The notes: a model not told the origin generated them from the sequence alone. Counted from the stretch's first letter, positions 25,053-34,138 are shown. The stretch: DNA of 64,000 bases from JAXGYX01 sp040772065 (GCA_040772065.1 JAXGYX010000001.1:1984001-2048000), one strand, 5' to 3'. Translations and numbers: made by a program.

Positions 25053-26054
25053 TCAGACCTCAATATCGTCAGTCCAGCTCATCAAACCGCGCAGCCGCGA
25101 GCCGATCTGCTCGACAGGATGGTTCGCCTCCAGACGACGGCGGGTTTTCAGATTGACAAAACCGATGTTCGCGTCTTGCAGGAAGCGTTGAGCGAACGTG
25201 CCATCTTGAATGTTTCGCAGGGCCTGACGCATGGCGTCTTTGGTGTCCTCGGTGATGATCTTGGGACCAACCTCATAGCCACCGAATTCCGCGGTGTTGG
25301 AGACGGAGTAGTTCATCAACGTCAGACCACCCTGGTAGACCATGTCCACGATGAGTTTCATCTCGTGCATGCACTCGTAAAAAGCATTTTCCGGGTCGTA
25401 GCCCGCCTCAACCAGAATCTCAAATCCTGCTTTCATCAGCTCTTCGACACCGCCACACAGGACACATTGTTCACCAAACAAATCTGTCTCGGTTTCCTCG
25501 CGGAAAGTGGTCTCGAGCAGACCGCCTCTGGCGCTGCCGATCCCCTGCCCGTACGCAAAAGCGATGTCCTGAGCGTGACCGGTATAGTCTTGATAGATGG
25601 CGAACAGGGCGGGCACGCCCCGACCGAGTGTGTACTCGTGTCGCACGGTGTGTCCCGGACCTTTGGGCGCGATCATAAAGACGTCCACATTTTCGGGAGG
25701 CTCAATGATTCCAAAGTGGATGTTGAATCCGTGCGCGAAGGCGATGGCCTTGCCCTCCGAAAGATTCGGGCGGATATCTGACTCGAATACCGCGCTCTGC
25801 TTCTCGTCCGGCATCAAAATCATGATGACATCGGCCGCTTTGACGGCGTCCGCGGTGGCCATCACCGTAAGGCCGGCCTCCTCAGCTTTCGCCCAGGATT
25901 TGCTACCTTCATATAGGCCGACAACCACTTTGAAACCGCTGTCCTTCAAGTTTCTGGAATGAGCGTGTCCCTGACTTCCATAACCGATTATCGCTATGGT
26001 CTTGTTGTCCAACGCGTGCGTTGTGCATTCTGATTCTTTGTAAATTTTTTTCAT
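25053..26054 (-). CDS. ilvC: Ketol-acid reductoisomerase
   Basis: This 333-residue class I enzyme rearranges and reduces acetolactate with NADPH and magnesium in branched-chain amino acid synthesis. The Rossmann loop is IIGYGSQGHAHSRNLKDSG, and PKGPGHTVRHEY and the metal-binding helices (ETEFR-type text as TFREETETDLFGEQCVLCGG, and ECMHEMKLIVDM) are all intact. The length is normal. ilvN lies 82 bp upstream on the same strand; a common transcript is likely. Confidence 0.96.
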   Translation of the reverse strand: MKKIYKESECTTHALDNKTIAIIGYGSQGHAHSRNLKDSGFKVVVGLYEGSKSWAKAEEAGLTVMATADAVKAADVIMILMPDEKQSAVFESDIRPNLSEGKAIAFAHGFNIHFGIIEPPENVDVFMIAPKGPGHTVRHEYTLGRGVPALFAIYQDYTGHAQDIAFAYGQGIGSARGGLLETTFREETETDLFGEQCVLCGGVEELMKAGFEILVEAGYDPENAFYECMHEMKLIVDMVYQGGLTLMNYSVSNTAEFGGYEVGPKIITEDTKDAMRQALRNIQDGTFAQRFLQDANIGFVNLKTRRRLEANHPVEQIGSRLRGLMSWTDDIEV

Positions 26055-26136
26055 GCGTGCGATCCTCCCGAATTTATGAAATGATAATCAACATATTATA
26101 ACAAATCTGCGTTTTCCGATTCACGGGCAGCTGTTA

Positions 26137-26634
26137 TCAATCGTCCACAGCCAATATTTTCGCGCCCCGCTCGATCGCGATGGAGCCGGTGCGAACCAAC
26201 TCCATGATTCCATAGCTTTCCAACATAGTCGAAAGAGCGGAAATCTTATTGTCCTCGCCCGTGATCTCAATGGTCAATGATTCCGGCGATATGTCAACGA
26301 CATGGCCTCGGAATACATCGGCGATTTGACAGATGTCGGCACGTGAAGAGGCGTCGGCGCGTACTTTGATGAAGACGAGCTGACGGCTGAAGTACTCGTT
26401 GGGCAACAGATGTCGGGCGCCGATCACATCCGGCAGCTTATAGAGCAACTGCAGAATTTGGGGGATTTTCTCAGACTCGACCGAAATTGACAACGTGATA
26501 CGGGTGATCAGAGGATTTTCGGTCTGACCCGCCGCTATGCTCTCGATGTTGTAACCGCGGCGCGAAAACAAATTGGAAACCCTCGTTAAGACGCCGGCTT
26601 TGTTTTCCACCAATACAGATAACGTGTGCTTCAT
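26137..26634 (-). CDS. ilvN: Acetolactate synthase small (regulatory) subunit
   Basis: This 165-residue subunit binds valine through an ACT domain and controls the catalytic IlvB subunit. It shows the ACT start LSVLVENKAGVLTRVSNLFSRRGYNIESIA and the C-terminal domain IVDISPES-like text (HVVDISPESLTIEITG). The length matches bacterial IlvH/IlvN. A good AGGAGG-like site precedes the ATG. The large subunit ilvB, usually adjacent, is not beside it: the next gene upstream is mscL. Confidence 0.94.
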   Translation of the reverse strand: MKHTLSVLVENKAGVLTRVSNLFSRRGYNIESIAAGQTENPLITRITLSISVESEKIPQILQLLYKLPDVIGARHLLPNEYFSRQLVFIKVRADASSRADICQIADVFRGHVVDISPESLTIEITGEDNKISALSTMLESYGIMELVRTGSIAIERGAKILAVDD

Positions 26635-26760
26635 ATTTTCCTCCTGTCAAGGCTTTAGATATTATAGCACCCAATTTTATGAATGTGCACGAGGAGTCAA
26701 TAAACCGTCGAATCAGCTGAAACTTGTTGAATGAATCCTGCGTTATAAATTGTTCATTCC

Positions 26761-26796
26761 AAAAGAATGTCCGCGACGGGATTCCGGCCGCGGACA
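26761..26796 (-). terminator. Terminator downstream of mscL
   Basis: TGTCCGCG (26768-26775) and CGCGGACA (26789-26796) pair, with further GC pairing in the loop. Read on the minus strand it is followed by TTCTTTT. It lies about 50 bp past the mscL stop. Confidence 0.7.
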
Positions 26797-26846
26797 TGTC
26801 TCAAGCGGATGTTCGATGGGGAGACGCTCTTGCGCATTTGCCTCAT

Positions 26847-27281
26847 TTACTCTTTTGACTCGGTGTCAATCGCCTTTCCCTTGGTGGCTTTGACCTCATT
26901 CAACAGCTCTTGGAGCAACTCAACCTCTGTCGGGCCCGCCGGCTCTTCCTGCTCTTCTTCCGGACTCTTGGCGCGCAGCTTGTTGACGCCTTTGATTAAA
27001 AGAAAGATGGCCAGAGCGACAATCAAAAAGGTGATGATAGCGTTAATAAACAACCCAATGTTGATCGTGACCGGTACTCCATCGGCGTTGGTGCCTCCCA
27101 AAGGAATGGCCAGTTGCTTAAAATCGATGCCCGCCGTCAGCTTTCCGACAACCGGCATGATGACATCGTCGACAAGAGAGTTGACGATTGCTGTGAATGC
27201 GCCGCCGATGACCACACCGACCGCCATGTCGAGGACACTGCCTTGCATAATAAACTCTTTAAATTCTTTTGCTATTTTCAT
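26847..27281 (-). CDS. mscL: Large-conductance mechanosensitive channel
   Basis: This 144-residue membrane protein opens under osmotic shock to release solutes. It begins with the amphipathic helix KEFKEFIMQGSVLDMAVGVVIGGAFTAIVNSLVDD, which leads into the first membrane helix. The second membrane helix is INAIITFLIVALAIFLLI, and a charged C-terminal bundle (EEEQEEPAGPTEVELLQELLNEV) follows. All family parts are present at normal length. It has its own terminator and probably its own promoter. Confidence 0.96.
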   Translation of the reverse strand: MKIAKEFKEFIMQGSVLDMAVGVVIGGAFTAIVNSLVDDVIMPVVGKLTAGIDFKQLAIPLGGTNADGVPVTINIGLFINAIITFLIVALAIFLLIKGVNKLRAKSPEEEQEEPAGPTEVELLQELLNEVKATKGKAIDTESKE

Positions 27282-27350
27282 AAATCATTCTCCATTGAAG
27301 TATATATGTCGCCGGCGCGACTTCCCCATATGTTCCACTATCTAAACAAC

Positions 27351-27379
27351 AACCGCTCACCATATAAGATTTAGCGGTT
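27351..27379 (-). terminator. Possible terminator of the small P-loop gene
   Basis: AACCGCT and AGCGGTT form a 7-bp stem, extended by AC/GT pairing. Read on the minus strand a GTTGTTGTTT stretch follows. It lies shortly after the stop of the leftward gene at 27390. The stem is modest. Confidence 0.45.
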
Positions 27380-27389
27380 TGTCGAACGG

Positions 27390-27812
27390 TCAGATCGTCT
27401 CTGTGACATATTTGGCGACGCCTTCGCTCAATTCATGCATTTCAGCGCTTAATAGAACATGGATGGTGAAGGTTTGGTCTTTTGTGAACTCTTTCAAATC
27501 ATTCAGAAACTTCTCCAACTCCCCGTAGTCCTCACTGTTGGCGACTTTGAATATACTGTCAATGTATATATGAGTGATGTCAAAATCCTTGGCACTTATG
27601 CCGGCGATGAAGCTCAATAATTGAGAAAAATTATCTACCGGGTATTCAGAAATATCAATTAAACGGATTTGGTACCTGACATAACGGTCCAGACGGCGGC
27701 CACGCTCGATGCAAACCACATTCTTGGCGTTATCCATCGCATGGTCGTTCAGATCATCTACCATTTGACTGGTCTTTCCGCTTCCTTTTGTACCAATGAT
27801 CAGATTAATCAT
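27390..27812 (-). CDS. Small P-loop ATP-binding protein of unknown function
   Basis: This 140-residue protein starts MINLIIGTKGSGKTSQMVDD, a clear Walker A motif (GTKGSGKT). The remainder resembles a cut-down RecA-like or kinase-like fold, with DFDITHIYIDSIF as a possible Walker B strand. A short C-terminal helix region (HELSEGVAKYVTETI) ends it. I chose the ATG at 27812, which follows AAGGAG by eight bases, over a TTG six bases upstream. I do not recognise a named family; similar short ATPases occur in Clostridia. Its neighbours give no functional hint. Confidence 0.7.
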   Translation of the reverse strand: MINLIIGTKGSGKTSQMVDDLNDHAMDNAKNVVCIERGRRLDRYVRYQIRLIDISEYPVDNFSQLLSFIAGISAKDFDITHIYIDSIFKVANSEDYGELEKFLNDLKEFTKDQTFTIHVLLSAEMHELSEGVAKYVTETI

Positions 27813-27986
27813 AAGCAAATCTCCTTACTCTTGACTGTGTAATCTATGGATCACGATGAGTCCACCATGATCCTGTTGTAAGCTAATTCTACCGTAAATA
27901 CAGGGCAATTGAAACAAGTGGGCGATCGTTGGCCGGATGTTTTTTGACAAGTCCACAAAGAAAAACACCCCACCCAAAAGCGGCGC

Positions 27987-28015
27987 TTGCTATTTTGCGG
28001 ATGGGCTGATACAAT
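27987..28015 (+). promoter_or_regulatory. Promoter of the rimP-nusA-infB operon
   Basis: TTGCTA (27987-27992) and TACAAT (28010-28015) are 17 bp apart. The transcript should start near 28022, about 20 bases before a terminator-like hairpin and about 78 bases before rimP. Confidence 0.65.
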
Positions 28016-28041
28016 GTAAAACGATCTATAAGGAAATCTCT

Positions 28042-28071
28042 AAAGAGTGGGTTCGCCCGCTCTTTCGTTTT
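28042..28071 (+). terminator. Terminator-like hairpin in the leader of the nusA operon
   Basis: AAAGAGTGGG and CCCGCTCTTT pair around a TTCG tetraloop with one G-T wobble, and CGTTTTTTATT follows. It lies between the predicted start of transcription and rimP, so it can act as an attenuator. Alternatively it could end a stray upstream transcript. Confidence 0.75.
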
Positions 28072-28099
28072 TTATTATAAACCACTTGGCAGGTGTTAA

Positions 28100-28570
28100 A
28101 TGACGAAAAAAATATCCATCGCGGATCGAGCGGATCAACTCTGCAGACCCCTGATCGAAGATCGGGGCTACGATCTTCTGGAGACGGTGTTTCTCAAAGA
28201 GGGCGAGCAGTGGTTCCTGCGTTTCTTTATCGATAAAAGAGGAGGGATCAGCATGGATGATTGTGAAACGGTCAGCCGTCTGATTGATCCTTTGATCGAT
28301 GAGGAACTGAACCTGACGCGATCTTATAATCTTGAAGTGTCATCACCGGGGCTGGACCGTCCACTCAAAACCCGGCGTGACTTGCTTCGCTACCTGGACG
28401 AGGAAGTCGAAGTCTCGCTGTATAAGGCGCGTGGCGGGAGGAAAAAAATAACCGGTCGCATTGTTCATCTATCAGAGGATGACGTGCTGGAGCTCGAAAT
28501 GGACAGCGGTGAGACCGAGAGTTTCACTAAGGCGGAACGGGCGACGGTCAAACGGGTTATCCATTTTTAA
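28100..28570 (+). CDS. rimP: Ribosome maturation factor RimP
   Basis: This 156-residue protein assists 30S assembly. It contains the conserved GYDLLETVFLKEGEQWFLRFFIDKRGGISMDDCETVSR and the second-domain signature NLEVSSPGLDRPLKTRRD near residues 75-94, then an SH3-like end. The length is normal. It is the first gene of the operon and sits behind a promoter and an attenuator-like hairpin. Confidence 0.95.
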   Translation: MTKKISIADRADQLCRPLIEDRGYDLLETVFLKEGEQWFLRFFIDKRGGISMDDCETVSRLIDPLIDEELNLTRSYNLEVSSPGLDRPLKTRRDLLRYLDEEVEVSLYKARGGRKKITGRIVHLSEDDVLELEMDSGETESFTKAERATVKRVIHF

Positions 28571-28662
28571 TAAACCCGGGAATGGCGGCCGATCGTGTCG
28601 TGTTGTTGATGAACCGGTGGAATTGGCGGATATCAGCTCAATTTTGTGAGGAAAGGACAAAT

Positions 28663-30018
28663 ATGAATAAGGAATTAATTGAAGCGGTCAAACTGCTGGA
28701 AAAAGAGCGGGGACTGGAAGCCGGAATCTTGTTTGACGCCATCGAGGAGGCGTTGGTTTCGGCGTACAAGCGTGAGTTTGACGCCCGGTCGGTGGAGAAC
28801 ATCCGCGCTGAGATTGATCGTGAAACAGGACAGATGCATGTGTTCGCCACAAAAGAGGTGGTGGATGATGTGTTGGATCCGAATTCTGAACTTTCCCTGG
28901 ATGAGGCGAAGACGCTGTCCGAAGATTTTGAGCTGGGCGATCTGCTTGAATACGAGCTGTCGCCGCAAGACTTTGGGCGTCTGGCCGCGCAAACCGCAAA
29001 AAGTGTCATCACACAAAAACTGGCCGGCGCGGAGAGTGAGCGAATTCATAAGGAATTTAGCGATCGCACCGGTGAAATCTGCACCGGTATCGTGCAGCGC
29101 AAAGATCGCCGTGAGGTCATTGTGGATATTGGCAGGGCGGAGGCCGTGCTGACTCCGCAAGAGCAGGTGCGAGGAGAGTATTACAATTTCAATCAGCGCA
29201 TGAAGTTTTATATTTTGAAGGTTGAAGACCGCAGGTCACGTCCGGTGGTCTTTGTGTCGCGCAGTCATCCGAACTTGGTTCGCAAGCTATTTGAGCAGGA
29301 AGTGCCGGAGATCGCGGACGGAACGGTGGAAATCGTCTCGCTGGCGCGTGACGCCGGGGCGCGCTCCAAGATGGCGGTGGCCAGCCGTGACGAGAACGTC
29401 GATGCCTTGGGCGCCTGTGTGGGACAGCGCGGCATGCGTGTGCAGGCGGTCATGAACGAGTTGGGCAACGAGAAAATCGATATCATTGAATGGGATCCTA
29501 TTTTGGAAAACTATATCAGCAATGCGCTTAGCCCCGCAAAAGTCGTCAATGTGCTTGTTAATGAAGAGGAGAACATGGCGGTTGTCGTGGTGCCGGATCA
29601 CCAGTTGTCGCTGGCGATCGGCAGCGAAGGCCAAAACGCTCGACTCGCGGCCCGTTTGACCGGCTGGCGAATCGACATTAAAAGTGAGTCTCAGTTCCGC
29701 GAGCTGCAGGAGGACGACCTCATCCGCAGGGTGACGGTCGCGGCGGACAACCTAAGTGATCAATTCCCCGAGCATTCCATAGCGGAGGACGCGGGAGTTG
29801 ACTTGCAATATGAAGAGGATGATTTCCCGGATGAGCACGCTGAGATGGGAAACGAGGACGTGCGCGATCAGAATGAACTTGCCGCGGACGAGACTTGGGA
29901 TGACTCCGATGAGACCATTGAGACTGAGAGTTTGATGGGCGAAGCGGGAATATCGACAGATCCGGTTCCGGATAACGATTCACCTCATTTTGCGGAGGAT
30001 GCTGAAAGCGAGGACTGA
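28663..30018 (+). CDS. nusA: Transcription termination/antitermination factor NusA
   Basis: The 451-residue protein binds RNA polymerase and nascent RNA. The N-terminal domain (MNKELIEAVKLLEKERGLEAGILFDAIEEAL) is followed by S1 (TGICTGIVQRKDRREVIVDIG-like text) and two KH domains (GACVGQRGMRVQAVMNELGNEKIDII and AIGSEGQNARLAARLTGW). A strongly acidic tail of about 90 residues ends it. I chose the ATG at 28663, which follows GAGGAAAGG. Attenuation ahead of rimP would give NusA a direct handle on its own operon. Confidence 0.95.
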   Translation: MNKELIEAVKLLEKERGLEAGILFDAIEEALVSAYKREFDARSVENIRAEIDRETGQMHVFATKEVVDDVLDPNSELSLDEAKTLSEDFELGDLLEYELSPQDFGRLAAQTAKSVITQKLAGAESERIHKEFSDRTGEICTGIVQRKDRREVIVDIGRAEAVLTPQEQVRGEYYNFNQRMKFYILKVEDRRSRPVVFVSRSHPNLVRKLFEQEVPEIADGTVEIVSLARDAGARSKMAVASRDENVDALGACVGQRGMRVQAVMNELGNEKIDIIEWDPILENYISNALSPAKVVNVLVNEEENMAVVVVPDHQLSLAIGSEGQNARLAARLTGWRIDIKSESQFRELQEDDLIRRVTVAADNLSDQFPEHSIAEDAGVDLQYEEDDFPDEHAEMGNEDVRDQNELAADETWDDSDETIETESLMGEAGISTDPVPDNDSPHFAEDAESED

Positions 30019-30023
30019 TCAAA

Positions 30024-30395
30024 TTGGCAAAACATGTACCCAACCGCATGTGCGTCGCCTGCCGAGAGATGAAGCCAAAATCGTCACTGGTTCGTGTGGT
30101 AAGCCACGAGGGCGCGCTGTCCATCGATGAAAAAGGTAAGGCGCATGGGCGGGGAGCCTATGTCTGCAAGGACAAAGACTGTGTTGACAAAGCTTTCAAT
30201 GAACACAGGTTTGAAAAGAACTTCAAACGCGGAATCTTGCCTGAGGAACGAGAGCGACTGTGGCTCGCGCTGTCCGAGATCATCGAAGCTGAATCTTCAA
30301 GCATTGCGAACGTGACTCCCGAAGTCAAAACGGTGATCACCGCGGACGGCAAAGAACAGACCATCCGAGTGATTCGCAAAGGCGGGAGAAAATGA
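30024..30395 (+). CDS. ylxR: YlxR family RNA-binding protein (DUF448)
   Basis: This 123-residue basic protein holds the family core NRMCVACREMKPKSSLVRVV, then GRGAYVCKDKDCVDKAFNEHRFEKNFKR. Family members bind RNA; one has been linked to RNase P control. The start is probably the TTG at 30024, since the KHVPNRM text before the first ATG belongs to the family. The gene follows nusA by five bases and overlaps ylxQ by four. The C-terminal 35 residues are variable. Confidence 0.9.
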   Translation: MAKHVPNRMCVACREMKPKSSLVRVVSHEGALSIDEKGKAHGRGAYVCKDKDCVDKAFNEHRFEKNFKRGILPEERERLWLALSEIIEAESSSIANVTPEVKTVITADGKEQTIRVIRKGGRK

Positions 30396-30742
30396 ACAAA
30401 GATAGCGGCAAAGCTTTGCGGTTGACCGGACTTTGTAACCGGGCGGGAGCGGTGACCGCCGGAATGGACGCCGCTTTGCGAGTGATCGCCAATCGTGACG
30501 CCAAGTTGGTGTTGCTGGCGGTTGACATGTCCGATGGCAGTAGAAGCAAGGTCATGCGCGCCGCGCTGAAGGCGAACGTGCCTTTTGTCACACTGGGGGA
30601 TCGTTGGGAACTCGGGCGGTACACCGGTAGTGGACAATGTGTGGTGGCGGTGATCCGCGATCGTGACTTCGCAGCCGGCGTGTTGACGGCGCTGGGTAAA
30701 GATCCGGCAAGCGAGGGCGGCGGTGAGACGGCTGACTTGTGA
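30392..30742 (+). CDS. ylxQ: YlxQ, L7Ae-like ribosomal protein family
   Basis: This 116-residue protein resembles L7Ae/L30e proteins that bind kink-turn RNA. It contains LRLTGLCNRAGAVTAGMDAALRVI, then ANRDAKLVLLAVDMSDGSRSKVMRAAL and VPFVTLGDRWELGRYTGSGQCVVAVIRDRDFA. It overlaps ylxR by four bases and precedes infB, as in Bacillus. Its exact partner is unproven. Confidence 0.9.
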   Translation: MNKDSGKALRLTGLCNRAGAVTAGMDAALRVIANRDAKLVLLAVDMSDGSRSKVMRAALKANVPFVTLGDRWELGRYTGSGQCVVAVIRDRDFAAGVLTALGKDPASEGGGETADL

Positions 30743-31000
30743 ATGAGAAAATAATGGAAATGGTGTCACGCCTGATTTCCAAATAGGACTGTGACTGTTA
30801 ACAAAAAGATATTAAAAACATAAGATAACCGGAGTTGTGATATATTGGTATGGTGATTTGCGTGAAATAGTATAAATAATGATTATTTTATGAAATTTTA
30901 ATCTATTCTTGCCTCAGAAAACATGTTTTTCCACAAAAGGCGAATTATACTTTTTATCTGTGCAAATATCCATTAACTGTTTGGAGGAGTATTCTAAAAC

Positions 31001-33997
31001 ATGACAAAAAGCGTTGCTTCCGAGCCGAATGCAGAATTTAAAGAAAATGATGAAAACCAACGGGTGAATGAGGCGACCGCGCCTGAGACGAATGTCGCGT
31101 CTGACGTCGCATCCGATGGCGTGGCTGCAGACGGGCCCACGGTAACAATTAAAGGCGTGTCCGGTAAGAAAATCACCGGAGTTGTCAAGGTTGTCAAAGC
31201 TAAAGCTAAAAAAGAAGCTCCAGGCCAAGACGAACAACAGGACACCGACGCAGCTGAGGCCGATCCGCGGACAGCGGACGCGCAAGGCGCGCCTGAAAAA
31301 GTAGATGAGTCGCGGGTCAAGACCGCGGAGGTCGCGGCCGCGAAAGAAGAGACCAAGCCTGCGGGCGTTGTTGAGGAGCCTGGGGCGAAACCTGAGAAAA
31401 AGCAGGGTGAGCCCGGCAAAGTCGGCAATATTTTTGAAATGCGCAAGGCCGCCGCGCAAAAAGAGCGAGCGACGCAAGACGTCCGGACCAAGCCGAAGGC
31501 GACCGCCGACACGCACAAGGGCGCCGACACGCGCAAGGGCGCCGACACGGTCAAGGTCGAACGTTCCTCCGGCGCGCGTGCGGATCGGGCGGGGACGGCG
31601 GTATCCGCGCAGCGGCGAGGGCCGGTCGCGGGTGGACCAAAAACGCCCACGAGAAAACAGGGCACCCCCGGCAAGGTAGGCAATATTTTTGACAGCACCG
31701 GCGGCGCGGCGCAAAGTTCGTTGGCCGCCACGGTGGAAATGCATGCCCAACGTGTCGCCAATCGCAACAAGCGACAGGCTGACGGAGGCAAAACGGGCGA
31801 CTCGCAACAGCGCGATGGCAGAGGATATCAAGGTCAACGGTCTGGATCCGGTGGGTCCGGCAGGACCGGACGTTATGGTGGATCGACCGGTGCGCAAACT
31901 TCGTCAGGAAGTCGATATGACAGCCGACCGGCTCGAGCCGGATCCGCTTTTCCTGATAAGGATAAAGATGAGGATCAACCGAAATTCCAGAGCCGGCCAC
32001 GTAAACAGACTAAAAGGCCGATGGATTTGCCACCGGCTGAATTGGTGACGGGCGCCCGTGGACGAGGGTCCGCCAAACGTGGTACCCGCAGTGATTCGGG
32101 TCGTCGCACGGGGGATCGGGAGACCGGTGGCGGCTCACGCCGTCGCGGCTCTGCGCCTCAGAGAGATTTGTACTTTGACAGCAGAAGGGGACGTCGCGGA
32201 CGCCAGAAGGTGAAGCCGTCCCGTCCGCAGGCTCCACGCGCTGTATTGACCCACGTGTCATTGCCGGAGCAGATTACCGTCAAAGAGTTCGCCGAGGCGT
32301 TGAAGAAAACAACTTCGGATATTATCAAGGCGCTGATGAAGTATGGTGTGATGGCGACGATCAACCAAGTCATCGACTATGACACCGCGACCGTTATCGC
32401 CGGTGAATTCGACATTACCACGGAGAAGGTTGTCGAGGTCACCGAGGAGGACATCCTGTTCGATGAGTCTGAAGATGACGAGTCCACGCTTGAGAATCGA
32501 CCTCCGATCGTCGTTGTCATGGGACACGTCGACCACGGTAAAACATCATTGTTGGACTACTACCGGGAATCTTCGGTTGCCACCGGCGAGGCCGGCGGCA
32601 TAACGCAACACATAGGAGCCTATATGGTGCGTGTCAATGACCGCAAAGTCACATTTTTGGATACACCGGGGCATGAGGCCTTCACCACCATGCGCGCTCG
32701 TGGCGCGAAAGTGACCGATATCGCGATCTTGGTGGTCGCCGCGGACGACGGTGTCATGCCGCAGACGATTGAGGCGATCAATCACGCCAAAGCCGCGGAG
32801 ACCGAGGTGATCGTGGCGATCAATAAAATTGACAAGGCGGGTGCGAATGTCGATCGGATCAAACAGGAGCTGGCCACCCAAGGATTGGTTCCTGAAGACT
32901 GGGGCGGATCGACAGTTGTGGTTCCGGTATCCGCTAAAACCGGAGAAGGCATGGAAGAATTGCTTGAAATGGTGCTGCTGACCGCCGATGTATTGGATCT
33001 TAAAGCGAATCCCAATCGGCAGGCGAAGGGTACGGTCATCGAGGCGAAGCTCGATCGTACCAGAGGTCCGGTCGCGACGCTGCTGGTGCAACGAGGCACG
33101 CTGCACGCGACTGAGACGATCGTCACGGGAACCATTGTCGGCAATGTCCGCGTGATGCTGGATGCGAATGGCAAGTCCATTAAAAAAGCCGGACCATCGG
33201 TACCGGTGGAGATTACTGGGCTGCCGGATGTCCCCGAGGCCGGAGAGATCTTTTATGGTGTGGACGATGAGCGTCTGGCCAAGCAATTGGCGGAACGCCG
33301 CCGTGTGCAAATCCGCGAAAGCGGGATGAAGGCCTCGTCGCGCATGTCGCTCGACACTCTTTACGCGCAGATGGCGGAAGGTGAAGTGAAAGACCTGAAT
33401 ATCATTGTGAAGGCGGACGTCCAAGGTTCGGTCGAAGCGGTGATTCAGTCTCTGGAACGCTTGTCAAACGAAAATGTCAAAGTCACCGTCATCCACGGAG
33501 CTGTGGGAGCGGTTACCGAAAGTGATATCCGTCTCGCCGAGGTCAGCAACGCGATTGTGATCGGCTTTAACGTCCGACCCGGAGCCAATGTTGAGGACAT
33601 GGCCAAAGAAGCCGGTGTGGACATTCGCCTCTATCGTGTCATCTACAGCGCGATCGAGGATATCGAGGCGGCGATGAAGGGCATGTTGGATCCCGAGTTC
33701 GAGGAAGTCCATTTGGGAACTGTCGAATTGCGCGATGTGTTCAAGATATCTTCCTCCGGCATAGTCGGTGGTGGATATGTCCTTGACGGCAAGATCACGC
33801 GGTCGGCTCAAGTTCGGGTTGTCCGTGACGGCATTGTTGTCGCCGAAGATAAAGTGGCCTCGCTGCGACGCTTCAAAGACGATGTGCGAGAGGTTTTGGA
33901 AGGCTACGAATGTGGCGTCATACTTGAAAAATTCCGTGACTTGAAGGTGGATGACAAGATCGAAGCATTTGAAATGCGGGAAATAGAACGCGAATAA
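31001..33997 (+). CDS. infB: Translation initiation factor IF-2
   Basis: IF-2 brings initiator tRNA to the 30S subunit. At 998 residues it is on the long side because of a low-complexity N-terminal half rich in Lys, Ala, Glu, Gly and Arg. The motif KQGxPGKVGNIF occurs twice there (about residues 131-142 and 221-232), and KGADT repeats lie between. The IF2_N helix (ITVKEFAEALKKTTSDIIKAL) is near 425, and the G domain has GHVDHGKTSLLDYYR, DTPGHEAF and NKIDKAG. Domains II to IV complete it. AGGAG precedes the ATG, and a 258-bp gap separates it from ylxQ, so an extra promoter is possible. Confidence 0.96.
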   Translation: MTKSVASEPNAEFKENDENQRVNEATAPETNVASDVASDGVAADGPTVTIKGVSGKKITGVVKVVKAKAKKEAPGQDEQQDTDAAEADPRTADAQGAPEKVDESRVKTAEVAAAKEETKPAGVVEEPGAKPEKKQGEPGKVGNIFEMRKAAAQKERATQDVRTKPKATADTHKGADTRKGADTVKVERSSGARADRAGTAVSAQRRGPVAGGPKTPTRKQGTPGKVGNIFDSTGGAAQSSLAATVEMHAQRVANRNKRQADGGKTGDSQQRDGRGYQGQRSGSGGSGRTGRYGGSTGAQTSSGSRYDSRPARAGSAFPDKDKDEDQPKFQSRPRKQTKRPMDLPPAELVTGARGRGSAKRGTRSDSGRRTGDRETGGGSRRRGSAPQRDLYFDSRRGRRGRQKVKPSRPQAPRAVLTHVSLPEQITVKEFAEALKKTTSDIIKALMKYGVMATINQVIDYDTATVIAGEFDITTEKVVEVTEEDILFDESEDDESTLENRPPIVVVMGHVDHGKTSLLDYYRESSVATGEAGGITQHIGAYMVRVNDRKVTFLDTPGHEAFTTMRARGAKVTDIAILVVAADDGVMPQTIEAINHAKAAETEVIVAINKIDKAGANVDRIKQELATQGLVPEDWGGSTVVVPVSAKTGEGMEELLEMVLLTADVLDLKANPNRQAKGTVIEAKLDRTRGPVATLLVQRGTLHATETIVTGTIVGNVRVMLDANGKSIKKAGPSVPVEITGLPDVPEAGEIFYGVDDERLAKQLAERRRVQIRESGMKASSRMSLDTLYAQMAEGEVKDLNIIVKADVQGSVEAVIQSLERLSNENVKVTVIHGAVGAVTESDIRLAEVSNAIVIGFNVRPGANVEDMAKEAGVDIRLYRVIYSAIEDIEAAMKGMLDPEFEEVHLGTVELRDVFKISSSGIVGGGYVLDGKITRSAQVRVVRDGIVVAEDKVASLRRFKDDVREVLEGYECGVILEKFRDLKVDDKIEAFEMREIERE

Positions 33998-34041
33998 AGT
34001 AATTGTCCGGAGACAATGCGGACCACCACGATTAAGTGTTG

Positions 34042-34080
34042 AAATAGACCAATATGACTGTGTCATATTGGTCTATTTGT
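34042..34080 (+). terminator. Long perfect hairpin between infB and rbfA
   Basis: A 17-bp perfect inverted repeat (34042-34058 and 34062-34078) encloses a three-base loop. The T content after it is low (TATTTGTAAAA), so it may be a weak terminator, or an RNA processing or stability element inside the operon. Confidence 0.6.
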
Positions 34081-34138
34081 AAAATCAAGTTTATAATATT
34101 CACTCAAATATCCATCCGATTTTAAGGGGAGGTGTTGT

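Noticed and set aside
31300..31720. Possible short tandem or CRISPR-like repeats
   Set aside because: The repeated codons (KGADT and KQGxPGKVGNIF blocks) are within the IF-2 coding frame; repeat units are irregular and there are no spacers. No CRISPR array was found anywhere.
32546..33424. Open frame of 292 codons antisense to infB
   Set aside because: It lies within the conserved G-domain and domain II region of IF-2; only codon-bias shadow.
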